Shown here in pieces: positions 8,456 to 17,099 of a DNA stretch of 64,000 nt. This DNA comes from Syntrophothermus lipocalidus DSM 12680. Lineage in GTDB: Bacteria > Bacillota > Syntrophomonadia > Syntrophomonadales > Syntrophothermaceae. The notes beneath the pieces were generated by a model. It ran no database searches. It saw nothing but the letters and a program-made list of their open reading frames with translations, and was not told where the DNA came from. The stretch is taken from positions 744,001-808,000 of the forward strand of contig NC_014220.1 in assembly GCF_000092405.1 (NCBI RefSeq), read 5' to 3'. Within the stretch, counting starts at the first letter, position 1. Each line of letters starts with the position of its first letter. Both the position numbers and the translations under genes were made by a program.

Positions 8456-9247
8456 CTATCGGCGGAGATTGGCAGCCATACCCAGCATTTCGTCTGCGGA
8501 TTGAATGACTTTGGAGTTAATCTCGTAGGCCCGCTGGGCGGTAATCAGGTTCACCATTTCTTCTACGATCTGGATATTAGCCGCTTCCAGGTAACCGGCG
8601 TGAAGAGAAACGGTTGTGTCTGCCTCCGGATCCCAATCTATTGCCTCACCGGAGCTGGCAGTGGGACGATAGAGATTGCCTCCTATCTTTTCCAATCCGG
8701 CTGGATTGGTGAACTTTGCCAGCTCGACCTGTCCTGCTTCAACCGGCTCATCCTGCCCCGGCATCTTATAAGTGACGGTACCGTCAGGAGCTATGGTGAC
8801 ATCGTAACCCTCGGGATCTATGGTATCAACACCCACTACGTAATAACCATCAGTAGTCACAAGGTTGCCTTCGGAATCAAGCTTGAAGGAACCGTCCCGG
8901 GTGTACAAGTATTCTTCGTTAGTAGGTGACTGCACTCGGAAGAAGGCTTGCCCTTGTATCGCTACATCCAGCGGGTTATCGGTGGGGGTTAGATTACCCT
9001 GGGAGAATATGGTCTGAGTTGCACTCGGCTTAACTCCTAGCCCCACCCAGAGCCCGGAAGGCTGCACGGTGGTATCGTTAGCCACCGGGCGCCTCAGCAT
9101 CTGGTATATAAGGTCCTGAAACTCAACCCGGGATTTCTTGTAGCCGGTAGTATTCACGTTGGCGATGTTGTGAGCGATGTTGTCGATATTGAGTTGCTGG
9201 GCAAACATTCCGGTACTAGAGGTATAAAGAGCCCTCAACATTGGCAT
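8456..9247 (-). CDS. flgG: Flagellar distal rod protein FlgG
   Basis: This 263-residue protein of normal length has the N-terminal rod-protein signature MLRALYTSSTGMFAQQLNID followed by NIAHNIANVNTTGYKKSRVEFQD, a middle FlgE/F/G-type region (NPLDVAIQGQAFFRV), and the C-terminal helix EEMVNLITAQRAYEINSKVIQSADEMLGMAANLRR. It forms the distal flagellar rod and is exported by the flagellar type III system, so no signal peptide is expected. A good ribosome site (GGAGG) lies on the complementary strand just upstream of ATG 9247. No flgF or other flagellar genes are adjacent apart from flgJ, so the rod genes are separated from the main flagellar cluster. Confidence 0.93.
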   Translation of the reverse strand: MPMLRALYTSSTGMFAQQLNIDNIAHNIANVNTTGYKKSRVEFQDLIYQMLRRPVANDTTVQPSGLWVGLGVKPSATQTIFSQGNLTPTDNPLDVAIQGQAFFRVQSPTNEEYLYTRDGSFKLDSEGNLVTTDGYYVVGVDTIDPEGYDVTIAPDGTVTYKMPGQDEPVEAGQVELAKFTNPAGLEKIGGNLYRPTASSGEAIDWDPEADTTVSLHAGYLEAANIQIVEEMVNLITAQRAYEINSKVIQSADEMLGMAANLRR

Positions 9248-9492
9248 AACCTCCTATGTGATAGGGGTTTAAAAACAAACCCTGTGGGCATGTGTGTTCA
9301 CCGAAAGGGCCTGCTTAAATATATATCGTTAAAAACAGCTCCCAGCTTTACGGTTTGCCAAGGACAAAATACGATTGACCTTACCTAGCTAAAATGCTAT
9401 GGTTAAAACTAAGTAAACCAGGATAATGCCAATAGTATACCAGCTTCAATAGAGTTCAAGTCATTGGGTAGGGAGAGGCGGGTAAAAGGGAC
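9248..9492. other. Divergent intergenic region, flgG / HlyD operon
   Basis: This 245-bp region separates divergent flgG and the export operon. A hairpin AGGGGTTT / AAACCCTG (9260-9283) lies just upstream of the flgG ribosome-binding site on the minus strand. No clear promoter pair could be defined by eye and no gene is seen. Confidence 0.5.
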
Positions 9493-10488
9493 ATGAAGAA
9501 ACGGTTGATTTTGCTCTTGCTGGTGACAGCTTTGGGAGTAGGAACATTTCTGGCATATGAACATTATTACTCATCGCCGCAGAATACGGGTATCCAGGCT
9601 TCCGGAACCATTGAGGCTACCACTGCCGAGCTGACGGCCAAGGCAGCCGGGGTTATTGAGTACGTGACGGTGAAAGAAGGGGACCATGTCCAGAAAGGAC
9701 AGTTGGTAGCAGAGCTTTCACGCAATGACCTTGTCGCCCAAAGGGAGCGTGATGCTCTCAGCGTGTTGAAAGCGAAGGCCCAACTCAGGGATCTCACTTC
9801 CGGCGCCAGGGAAGAGGAGATAGCTGAGGCGGCGGCCAATGTGGAAATAGCCAAAGCCAGCCTGAAACAAGCGACAGAGGACTTAACGAAACGGGAGGAA
9901 CTGTATCAGGCTGGGGCCATAACCAAAGACGAGCTAGAGAAGTTTCAAACTGCTCAAGCCATAGAAAAACAAAAACTGCAAGCTGCTGAAGCCCGGCTGA
10001 GGCTGCTCAAGGCGGGTTCCAGATCGGAGCAAATTACCCAGGCCGAGTTAGAGGTAAAACGCTGCGAGGCTGTGTTGAAGGCCACGGAGGCGATGATCAG
10101 GGATCTCAAGGTATTTTCTCCTATCGACGGGGTGGTTTTAAACAGGAACTACGAGCCAGGGGAATACGTGCAGGCGGGGGCATCCCTGGCTACGGTGGCT
10201 AATCTCAACGATTTGTGGATAAAGGTATATATCCCGACCGACGACTTGCCCGCTATTCGGCTGGGACAAGAAGTCAAGATCACGGTAAGTGGAAGCCCGG
10301 AGGTGTTCACCGGTAGGGTGACTTATATCGCTTCCCGAGGCGAGTATACTCCTAAGATGATACAAACCAAGAAGGAGAGGACGAACGTAGTCTTTGCGGT
10401 GAAGATCAGCGTTGATAACAAGGACGGGGTGTTAAAGCCGGGAATGCCGGCAGATGTGGTGTTTGACGGGGGAAAGAGCCGTGATTAG
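9493..10488 (+). CDS. HlyD/EmrA-type membrane fusion protein
   Basis: This is a 331-residue periplasmic adaptor-like subunit. It has one N-terminal membrane segment (LILLLLVTALGVGTFLAY, residues 4-21), a biotinyl-lipoyl half (residues 48-75, VIEYVTVKEGDHVQKGQLV), a long coiled coil (about 80-200, rich in A, E, K and Q), the second lipoyl half (FSPIDGVVLNRNYEPGEYVQAG) and a beta-barrel. It is the first gene of a four-gene exporter operon and overlaps the next gene by 8 bp. It resembles the YbhG/YhiI adaptors that work with YbhFSR-type ABC exporters. The substrate is unknown. The start ATG follows GGTAAAAGGGAC. Confidence 0.85.
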   Translation: MKKRLILLLLVTALGVGTFLAYEHYYSSPQNTGIQASGTIEATTAELTAKAAGVIEYVTVKEGDHVQKGQLVAELSRNDLVAQRERDALSVLKAKAQLRDLTSGAREEEIAEAAANVEIAKASLKQATEDLTKREELYQAGAITKDELEKFQTAQAIEKQKLQAAEARLRLLKAGSRSEQITQAELEVKRCEAVLKATEAMIRDLKVFSPIDGVVLNRNYEPGEYVQAGASLATVANLNDLWIKVYIPTDDLPAIRLGQEVKITVSGSPEVFTGRVTYIASRGEYTPKMIQTKKERTNVVFAVKISVDNKDGVLKPGMPADVVFDGGKSRD

Positions 10489-11389
10489 GCTTGAAAACGT
10501 GCGTAAGAGCTTCGGGGAAACCCTGGCTCTTGACGATGTGAGCTTATGGGTGCAGGAACAGGATTTGTTCGGGTTGGTAGGGCCTGATGGGGCAGGCAAA
10601 ACCACCTTGATGCGGGTTGTGTGCGGTTTGATAAGGCCGGATTCCGGCCAGGTGTACCTGATGAACCATAGCATAGGGAAGATAGATCGGGTTAGGGCAG
10701 ATCTCGGTTACATGCCGCAGCGTTTCAGCCTTTACCCGGATCTTACGGTGATGGAAAACATCGAGTTTTTTGGAGCCATGTACCGGCTGTCGCGAGTTCT
10801 TATTAGGCAGCGGGCCGAAGAAATACTTAGTATCACCGGATTAGAGGGTTTCGAAAGCAGGTTGGCCGACGACCTTTCAGGGGGGATGAAACAGAAACTG
10901 GCTCTAGCCTGTGCCCTGGTCACGAGGCCGCGTTTGTTGGTACTGGACGAACCTACCCTCGGGGTGGATCCTCAGTCACGGAAAGAGATCTGGAAGATAC
11001 TGTATCGCCTGAATCAAGAGGGTATTACGGTTTTGGTTTCTACTCCTTATATGGATGAGGCCGAACTGTGCACTAAAGTTGCTCTGATGAACCGGGGCCG
11101 AATCGTTGGGGTCGATTCGCCGACAGGATGGAAGAAGGCTTACCCCTATCATGTCCTGGAAGTAAGACTGGCCACAAGAGATCCCGAGTTTTTTCGGGGC
11201 ATGCCTGGACTCACAGAGTACTCCTTTTTTGGAGACAGGTTCCACCTGGCGGTCGACGATGTTGAACAGTCGCTGACCGCGATGAAGGAGTACATCGCCG
11301 AACGAGGGGAAAAGGTGAGGTCGGTTCGGCAAATCAGGCCTTCGATGGAGGACGTGTTCGTCGAGTTTGCGGAAAAGGGAGCAGTTTAA
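10481..11389 (+). CDS. ABC exporter ATP-binding protein 1
   Basis: This 302-residue nucleotide-binding domain has Walker A GPDGAGKTTL, Q-loop MPQRFSLYPDLTV, signature LSGGMKQKL and Walker B LLVLDEPTLGVD. The catalytic histidine position after the D-loop reads STPYMDEA, so the usual switch His (STHYMDEA) is Tyr-preceded and appears absent. GTG 10481 follows GGGGGAAAG and overlaps the HlyD stop. It corresponds to the first half of the fused YbhF/YhiH-type double ATPase, here split into two genes. Confidence 0.88.
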   Translation: MIRLENVRKSFGETLALDDVSLWVQEQDLFGLVGPDGAGKTTLMRVVCGLIRPDSGQVYLMNHSIGKIDRVRADLGYMPQRFSLYPDLTVMENIEFFGAMYRLSRVLIRQRAEEILSITGLEGFESRLADDLSGGMKQKLALACALVTRPRLLVLDEPTLGVDPQSRKEIWKILYRLNQEGITVLVSTPYMDEAELCTKVALMNRGRIVGVDSPTGWKKAYPYHVLEVRLATRDPEFFRGMPGLTEYSFFGDRFHLAVDDVEQSLTAMKEYIAERGEKVRSVRQIRPSMEDVFVEFAEKGAV

Positions 11390-11391
11390 CG

Positions 11392-12312
11392 GTGTGGGCT
11401 GTGACTGCCAAGGGGTTAACCAAAGCTTTCGGGGATTTTGTGGCTGTGTCCGACGTTAACCTCGAAATTCAGGCCGGAGAGATATTCGGGCTCTTGGGGC
11501 CTAACGGCGCGGGTAAGTCTACGCTTATCAGGATGCTGACCGGCATACTGGAGCCTACTAGCGGGTCGGGGACAGTACTCGGTTACGACCTCACCCGCCA
11601 GGCAGAGACTATCAAACAGAACCTGGGGTACATGTCTCAGAAGTTCAGTTTGTACGAGGACCTGACCGTTGTCGAAAACCTCCAGTTTTACGCCGGCATC
11701 TACGGGATACCGCACAAAAAAAGGAAGGAACGCATTCAAGAGATTTTGGCTTTGACCGGGCTTGAAAGCCGGACAGGGGAATCAGTAGCAGCCTTGAATC
11801 TCGGGGCTAAACAGCGTTTAGCTCTGGGGTGTGCTTTGATAAGTCGACCCAGGATTGTTTTCCTCGACGAGCCGACCAGCGGGGTCAGCCCGACAGCGCG
11901 CCGCAGCTTTTTCAACATTATTCAAAACCTGGCTTATGACGGTACCACGGTGATACTCACCACTCATTTCATGGACGAAGCCGAGCGTTGCGATCGGGTA
12001 GGTTTTATGCTTAATGGAAAGCTTATAGCGGTCGGGAGCCCGGATTCCCTTAAGGCAGGTACCCTGCCCGGTACCTTGGTGGAGCTGGAAGCGCCGAATG
12101 CCATCCAACGGGCCAAGGAATTTGAGGGATTGCCGTATGTCAAAGACTGCTCCGTACACGGGACGGTTTTGCACGTTCTCTTGTCAGACGAGGCTGGGAT
12201 TGAATTCTTAAGAAACACCACCGGGGTTGTTCCTCAACCGATTATCCCGAGTTTGGAAGATGTATTCATGTACCTGGTGCGTAACCCTGAGGGTGAGGAG
12301 GGTGCTAGGTGA
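11392..12312 (+). CDS. ABC exporter ATP-binding protein 2
   Basis: This 306-residue ABC ATPase has canonical Walker A GPNGAGKSTL, Q-loop MSQKFSLYEDLTV, Walker B VFLDEPTSGVSP and switch histidine TTHFMDEAERCD. The signature motif is degenerate: LNLGAKQRL instead of LSGGxxQR. Paired with the upstream ATPase, whose switch His looks missing but whose signature is intact, the two probably form an asymmetric heterodimer with one competent composite site. GTG 11392 starts 3 bp after the previous stop. Confidence 0.88.
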   Translation: MWAVTAKGLTKAFGDFVAVSDVNLEIQAGEIFGLLGPNGAGKSTLIRMLTGILEPTSGSGTVLGYDLTRQAETIKQNLGYMSQKFSLYEDLTVVENLQFYAGIYGIPHKKRKERIQEILALTGLESRTGESVAALNLGAKQRLALGCALISRPRIVFLDEPTSGVSPTARRSFFNIIQNLAYDGTTVILTTHFMDEAERCDRVGFMLNGKLIAVGSPDSLKAGTLPGTLVELEAPNAIQRAKEFEGLPYVKDCSVHGTVLHVLLSDEAGIEFLRNTTGVVPQPIIPSLEDVFMYLVRNPEGEEGAR

Positions 12313-13418
12313 GCCGTATTGCAGCCGTTCTTTATAAAGAGTTTCTGCAGATCCGAAGAGACCGCATGACCCTGGCCCTGGTTTTCCTGATTCCGCTGGT
12401 TCAGCTCTTGCTTTTCGGCTATGCCATCCAGACCGAGGTACGACACGTCCCCACGGTTGTATTCGACCAATCCTTGTCACCTGAAAGCCGTGATCTACTC
12501 CAGTCTTTTGTGGCCTCGGGCTATTTTGATGTAGTTGAGGCAGCCGGAAGTTACCATGAGGTGAACAAGACCATCGACAGCGGGGAAGCACAGGTCGGCA
12601 TTATTTTTCCTCCGGATTTTGCTCGTTGTCTCAAGCGGGGGGAATCAGGCACGGTGCAGGTCATAGTTGACGCCAGTGACAACATGGTGGCCAACCAGGC
12701 GGTGGCGGTGGCCAACGCCATCGGTCTTCTCAAATCACAGCAGGTTTTGGTGCAAAAGGTTAAGCTCACCAGTCCGCCCTACGATGTACGGGTGCGACCA
12801 TGGTACAACCCGGACGGGATTACCGCTTATTATATGGTCCCGGCTATCCTCGGTATTGTTGTGACTATGACCATGGTCATCCTGACAGCAGTGGCCATAG
12901 TGAGGGAGAGGGAACGGGGGACTCTGGAACAGCTAATGGTGACCCCCATCAAGTCGTATGAGCTGATGATCGGCAAGATCCTTCCGTACATCGTACTCGG
13001 ATACATCCAGATAACCGTGGCTCTGCTGGTGGGGGTGCTGGTATTCGGTGTGCCCATACGGGGGAGCTTGCTGGAGCTCTATCTTCTTACCCTCTTTTTT
13101 ATCACGGCTTCGTTAGGGCTGGGGCTAATGATATCGAACGTAGCACGGACCCAGATGCAGGCTTTTCAGTTAGCTTTTTTTGTTATGTTGCCTAGCATTC
13201 TCCTGTCGGGCTTTATGTTCCCGCGAGCCGCCATGCCCAAGCTTATTTATTATCTCAGCGATGTAATTCCTTTGACTTACTATCTGGTAATCATCCGAGG
13301 GATAGTGTTGAAAGGGATAGGGTTTGAGTACCTGAAGGGTCAGGTTGCTTGCTTGTTGGTATTCTCGGCCGTGTTCTTGCTTGTAAGCGTTCTGAAGTTT
13401 AAGAAGAGAATCGCCTGA
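12309..13418 (+). CDS. ABC-2 type permease (YbhS/YhhJ-like)
   Basis: This 369-residue permease has an N-terminal membrane segment (MTLALVFLIPLVQLLLFGYAI), a large extracytoplasmic domain (about 45-175) and five further hydrophobic segments, including the ABC-2 region RERERGTLEQLMVTPIKSYELMIGKILPY and LPSILLSGFMFPRAAMP. GTG 12309 overlaps the previous stop in GTGA, so translation is coupled. A single permease gene is present and would act as a homodimer. The export substrate is unknown. Confidence 0.88.
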   Translation: MSRIAAVLYKEFLQIRRDRMTLALVFLIPLVQLLLFGYAIQTEVRHVPTVVFDQSLSPESRDLLQSFVASGYFDVVEAAGSYHEVNKTIDSGEAQVGIIFPPDFARCLKRGESGTVQVIVDASDNMVANQAVAVANAIGLLKSQQVLVQKVKLTSPPYDVRVRPWYNPDGITAYYMVPAILGIVVTMTMVILTAVAIVRERERGTLEQLMVTPIKSYELMIGKILPYIVLGYIQITVALLVGVLVFGVPIRGSLLELYLLTLFFITASLGLGLMISNVARTQMQAFQLAFFVMLPSILLSGFMFPRAAMPKLIYYLSDVIPLTYYLVIIRGIVLKGIGFEYLKGQVACLLVFSAVFLLVSVLKFKKRIA

Positions 13419-13483
13419 GGTTTGTTCATGTCTTTTTGAAAAGTGTCTGCCAGGGGACTGACGAGAACAGGGGGTGAGCACCT

Positions 13484-14041
13484 TTGGATACTAGAGAGAG
13501 ACTGATTGCGGCCTGCTTGGACCTGGTGCGGGCCAAGGGATTGGGGCAGGTTACCATGGAAGAACTGGCTGCCCGAGCGGGGATGAGCAAGCGTACGGTA
13601 TACCGGTATTTTGCCAGCAAAGAAGAAGTTATCGAGAAAGCCGTGGAAGCTTTGATATTAAGGATAGCCTCGCAAGCGGAAGAGATAATAAAAGGCGAGG
13701 AAGACCCGAGAAAGGCCGTGACTGAAATTCTAAGGTACCTTACCAGGCAGGCCAGTTCCGTTATTACTCGCCAAAGCTTAGACGATTTGAGAAAACACTA
13801 CCCATTCCTCTGGCAGAAAATAGATAGATTGAGGACAGAAAGGCTGGAGTGGCTGGTCAGGGAACTGGTCCGCTGTAGCCCTAAGGAGGAAGTGAAAAGT
13901 ATTGACCCGCGCGTTGTCGCGGCGGCCATGATCGCTTCGGTGCAAGCGGTTGTCAACCCCGATTTCATAGTGGACAATAATTTAACCTTCGAAGATACGA
14001 CTACCCAGCTGGTGAACTTATTTCTCCTCGCTCTTTTCTAG
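13484..14041 (+). CDS. TetR/AcrR family regulator
   Basis: This 185-residue protein has an N-terminal helix-turn-helix (LIAACLDLVRAKGLGQVTMEELAARAGMSKRTVYRYFASKEEV, residues 6-48) and a variable ligand-binding C-terminal domain. The start TTG 13484 follows AGGGGGTGAG. It is 65 bp behind the ABC permease on the same strand, so it probably represses the exporter operon and responds to an exported compound. No operator was identified by eye. Confidence 0.87.
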   Translation: MDTRERLIAACLDLVRAKGLGQVTMEELAARAGMSKRTVYRYFASKEEVIEKAVEALILRIASQAEEIIKGEEDPRKAVTEILRYLTRQASSVITRQSLDDLRKHYPFLWQKIDRLRTERLEWLVRELVRCSPKEEVKSIDPRVVAAAMIASVQAVVNPDFIVDNNLTFEDTTTQLVNLFLLALF

Positions 14042-14102
14042 GAGATACTTCCCTAGAACCTGGCGGTGTTACACCCGGCATAACCGACACAGCTGCTCCA
14101 AA

Positions 14103-14311
14103 AATAGCGACAGATGCACACAGATTTTGACAGATGTTCACAGATGATTATAGAATTGGTATTATTGACTGCCGCGTTGTTAGGAAGCCTCTGTGAATTT
14201 TCAGTCTCTAGTGGTGACACTGCCGGGTGTCATGAGGGTTTGCCGGGAAATGTTTTTGAGCAAAAAAATCATCTGTGTTCATCAGTGCGAATCAGTGTAC
14301 ATCTGTGGCTA
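14103..14311. repeat. CACAGAT/ATCAGTG inverted repeat with nested palindrome
   Basis: This is a third copy of the family at 5206-5410: left arm GACAGATGCACACAGATTTT and on, right arm ATCTGTGTTCATCAGTGCGA to CATCTGTGGC. Between the arms lies a different palindrome, TGACAC...GTGTCA at 14215-14232, flanked by CTAGTG and TGAGGG. A similar flanked palindrome occurs at 28685-28716. The 436-bp gap from 14042 to 14477 holds this repeat and no supported gene. Confidence 0.75.
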
Positions 14312-14477
14312 GTTTTAGGAGCAGGGTTGACGGGGTTTGCTTTCGGATGCGGGTTTGGTCGCCGTGGTTACAGGGAAATCTATAAACGTAGGTTATCGAC
14401 GATGTTGCCCGGCGGCGGCTACGCAGCAAGCCAGTGGTTGTTTTCTTGACGCTATTACCGCACAAGGAGGTAGGCGC

Positions 14478-16475
14478 ATGCTCGTTTTCGCAGGGCCCCA
14501 GCTTGGGCCTCCTGCAGGAACGAAGAGAGAGTGGCTTCTGACCAACGGCATTGGAGGCTTTGCTTCCTCCACCGTCTCCGGTATCAATACCAGAAAATAC
14601 CACGGGTTACTGGTGGCTGCATTAAACCCTCCGGTAGAGCGGCGCCTCCTTTTGGCCAAGCTGGAAGAAGAGGTTTGCGTTGAGAGCAGAAAGTACAGCC
14701 TTTTTTGCAGTCAGACCGTGGGCGGTTACTCCGGGCACGGTTTTGAGTTTCTGTATGAGTTTCACCGGTTTCCTTTTCCTACATATATTTACAGATTGGA
14801 GAACATTTTTATTCGAAAAGAGATCATGATGGTGCGGGGCGAAAACACGGTATTAATTCTGTACCACGTCCTCAACCCGGACAATCTTAATTTTAGACTC
14901 TGTCTCTTTCCGCTGGTCACAAACCGCGACTACCACTGGACTGTACGCAAAAACAAGTGGCCGTTTCTTACCAGCATTCAGGACAACAGGGTTATGATCG
15001 AGGCCTATCCAGGAGCACCGAAACTTTATTTGAGTGCCGACCGGGGTAGACTCCAGCGGGCGGGGTTCTGGTACTATGACCTGTTCTACGAGCTGGAGGC
15101 GGAACGCGGTCTAGATGCGGTGGAAGACTTGTACTGCCCGGCGAAATTCGAGATAGAGAGCAACAGGAGTTTATCTTGGGCTCTAAGGGCTTCTACCGAA
15201 GACTTGGCCATTGACCAGGAGTGGGTACTTAAACAAAGAAACGAATCGCTCGACCGTATGAAGAGATTAGGCCGCGCCTTACCGCAGACCGATAATCACA
15301 TAAAGGTGCTGACTTTGGCGGCTGACGATTTCATTGTGGAACGCAGGAACACGGGTAAGAAGACCATAATTGCGGGTTATCCCTGGTTTACGGATTGGGG
15401 ACGGGACGCCATGATCGCCTTGCCAGGGCTGACCTTGGTGACGGGGCGTTACCGAGATGCACGAGAGATAATTAAAGGCTTTGTGGACTGTGTTCAAGAA
15501 GGCCTGATACCCAATTGCTTCTCCGATGATTCTGGATGTCCTCATTACAACACGGTTGATGCTTCTTTGTGGCTATTTTGGGCTGTGTATAAGTACCTTG
15601 AATATACGGGGGACTGGGATTTTGTGAACGAAGTGTACCCTTGCCTTTGTGCTATAGTTGATGACTACTGTCGGGGAACAAGGTACGGCATCAAGGTAGA
15701 TAAAGATGGGCTAGTCACCCAGGGAGAGGAAGGGATGGCCCTGACTTGGATGGATGCCCGAATCGCTGGGCAACCGGTAACCCCGCGAAGGGGGAAAGCC
15801 GTGGAGATAAACTCGTTGTGGCATTTTGCTGCACGGTTTTTGGCTTACTTGACATCCCGGTTTGAAGGACCGAGATCGGGCAAAGAGTTCACAAAACTGG
15901 CTGACCTGGTCAGGAGCTCTTTCGTCAGGGAGTTCTGGTTTGAGCCAGGCGGTTACCTCTATGATGTCGTGGGAGAAGTTGACAAAGACGCCACATTAAG
16001 GTGCAATCAGGTAATCGCGGTTAGCCTGCCAACCCGTCTGTTGAACTCGGAACAGGAAAAGAGTGTAATAAGAAAATTATGGCAAGAGCTGTACACGCCG
16101 TACGGGCTAAGGACTCTGTCTCCTCTTTCCGAGGGGTATGTGGGCACCTACAGTGGAAACGAGCACGAGCGCGACCGTGCTTATCACCAGGGAACCGTTT
16201 GGGTGTGGCCGTGGGGACATTTCGTCACGGCGGTGAGCAGGATTTACGCTGACTACAGCGGGCGCCTGATGTTGATAAAGAAAATGGTAAAACCCCTTTT
16301 GATCCATCTTGAGGACGGATGCGTTGGTAACGTTTCTGAGATTTTTGATGGCGATTTTCCGCATTCTCCCAGGGGTTGCTTTGCCCAGGCCTGGTCAGTA
16401 GGAGAGGTGCTCCGGGTCTATGCGGAAGAGGTTATAGGGGTCAAAGGAAGGCATAAAATCGATATCCAGGACTAA
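14478..16475 (+). CDS. Glycogen debranching enzyme (amylo-alpha-1,6-glucosidase type)
   Basis: This 665-residue enzyme is of the archaeal/bacterial GDE type. The N-terminal domain (about 1-215) begins with LTNGIGGFASSTVSGINTRKYHGLLVAA, and the C-terminal (alpha/alpha)6 barrel (about 260-650) carries the conserved GYPWFTDWGRDAMIALPGL and the RDRAYHQGTVWVWPWGHF motif of glycoside hydrolase family 133. It removes alpha-1,6 branch residues from glycogen-like glucans in the cytoplasm. ATG 14478 is chosen because AGGAGG (14466-14471) precedes it. An upstream in-frame start at 14337 falls in repeat DNA. It stands alone with no other glycogen genes nearby. Confidence 0.9.
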   Translation: MLVFAGPQLGPPAGTKREWLLTNGIGGFASSTVSGINTRKYHGLLVAALNPPVERRLLLAKLEEEVCVESRKYSLFCSQTVGGYSGHGFEFLYEFHRFPFPTYIYRLENIFIRKEIMMVRGENTVLILYHVLNPDNLNFRLCLFPLVTNRDYHWTVRKNKWPFLTSIQDNRVMIEAYPGAPKLYLSADRGRLQRAGFWYYDLFYELEAERGLDAVEDLYCPAKFEIESNRSLSWALRASTEDLAIDQEWVLKQRNESLDRMKRLGRALPQTDNHIKVLTLAADDFIVERRNTGKKTIIAGYPWFTDWGRDAMIALPGLTLVTGRYRDAREIIKGFVDCVQEGLIPNCFSDDSGCPHYNTVDASLWLFWAVYKYLEYTGDWDFVNEVYPCLCAIVDDYCRGTRYGIKVDKDGLVTQGEEGMALTWMDARIAGQPVTPRRGKAVEINSLWHFAARFLAYLTSRFEGPRSGKEFTKLADLVRSSFVREFWFEPGGYLYDVVGEVDKDATLRCNQVIAVSLPTRLLNSEQEKSVIRKLWQELYTPYGLRTLSPLSEGYVGTYSGNEHERDRAYHQGTVWVWPWGHFVTAVSRIYADYSGRLMLIKKMVKPLLIHLEDGCVGNVSEIFDGDFPHSPRGCFAQAWSVGEVLRVYAEEVIGVKGRHKIDIQD

Positions 16476-16592
16476 AAGAAATTAAGAATTGCACCGCTTA
16501 TAAAAAAGGAGTAGAATGGCATATGAAAGCCAGGACAGGACACGGGCATCACGCGGAACTGCCCGTTGCCGATAAAGGAGGTGGATCTAACG

Positions 16593-16817
16593 GTGTTTGG
16601 CTTGATCGGGAATGTCGGGCCGTGGGAATTGATACTGATACTGACTATAGCTCTAATCATTTTTGGACCGGGGAAATTACCTGAGGCCGGTAAAGCCATC
16701 GGCCGGGCTATGAATGAGTTCAAGAAGGCATCTACAGGAATACAAAACGAAATACGAGAAGCGGTTTCCCTGGATGAAAAGGACAGCAAGGACAACAGCA
16801 GTGCAAGTTCTACGTAG
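16593..16817 (+). CDS. tatA: Twin-arginine translocase subunit TatA
   Basis: This 74-residue protein has one N-terminal membrane helix (GPWELILILTIALIIF), the hinge FGPGKLPEAGKAIGRAMNEFKKA and an acidic tail, the classical TatA/E layout. GTG 16593 is preferred because AAAGGAGGTG (16574-16583) precedes it. TTG 16566 lies upstream of that site. It forms the pore-like assembly that carries folded proteins across the membrane. No tatC is adjacent. Confidence 0.9.
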   Translation: MFGLIGNVGPWELILILTIALIIFGPGKLPEAGKAIGRAMNEFKKASTGIQNEIREAVSLDEKDSKDNSSASST

Positions 16818-16911
16818 ACAGTGCTCTATGTCGTGGCCGTTGCGGCTCGGGATGGTAACCATGGTCCTAAAGAAGATTTTTCTCTAATGTTAAGTTGAAT
16901 AAGGCATCCAA

Positions 16912-17072
16912 CTCTTATCGAGAGAGGTGGAGGGACGGGCCCTATGAAACCCGGCAACCGCCTTGGTTATCCGAGGTATGGTGCCAATTCCTGCAGGATG
17001 TGATTCCTGGGAGATAAGAGGAGGCAGACCAATCGCGAGTTCATATGCCTCTTCCTGGGAAGAGGCTTTTTT
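16912..17072 (+). promoter_or_regulatory. SAM-I riboswitch (S-box) with terminator
   Basis: The leader has the S-box layout: P1 strands CTCTTATC (16912-16919) and GATAAGAG (17012-17019), then AGAGGTGGAGGGAC, the core ATGAAACCCGGCAACCG, and the P3-P4 hairpins. It is followed by the terminator GCCTCTTCC/GGAAGAGGC (17047-17066) and six T. AAGAGG of the P1 3' strand can alternatively pair with CCTCTT of the terminator, giving the antiterminator. With S-adenosylmethionine bound, P1 forms and transcription stops. It controls metH and probably the sulfur-assimilation genes after it. Confidence 0.95.
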
Positions 17073-17099
17073 ATGTTTTGGGTAAAAGGAGTGAAGCAC

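Noticed and set aside
8375-8929. 184-residue ORF antisense to flgG
   Set aside because: It is the shadow of flgG in reverse, without a ribosome site.
14114-14449. 111-residue ORF in the repeat before the debranching enzyme
   Set aside because: It is composed largely of CACAGAT/ATCAGTG repeat sequence.
15033-15046. TGAGTGCCGA in the debranching gene as another element end
   Set aside because: It lies in coding sequence with no opposite end nearby, so it is chance.
16524-16700. ORF starting ATG 16524 before tatA
   Set aside because: It runs out of frame through tatA and resembles nothing.
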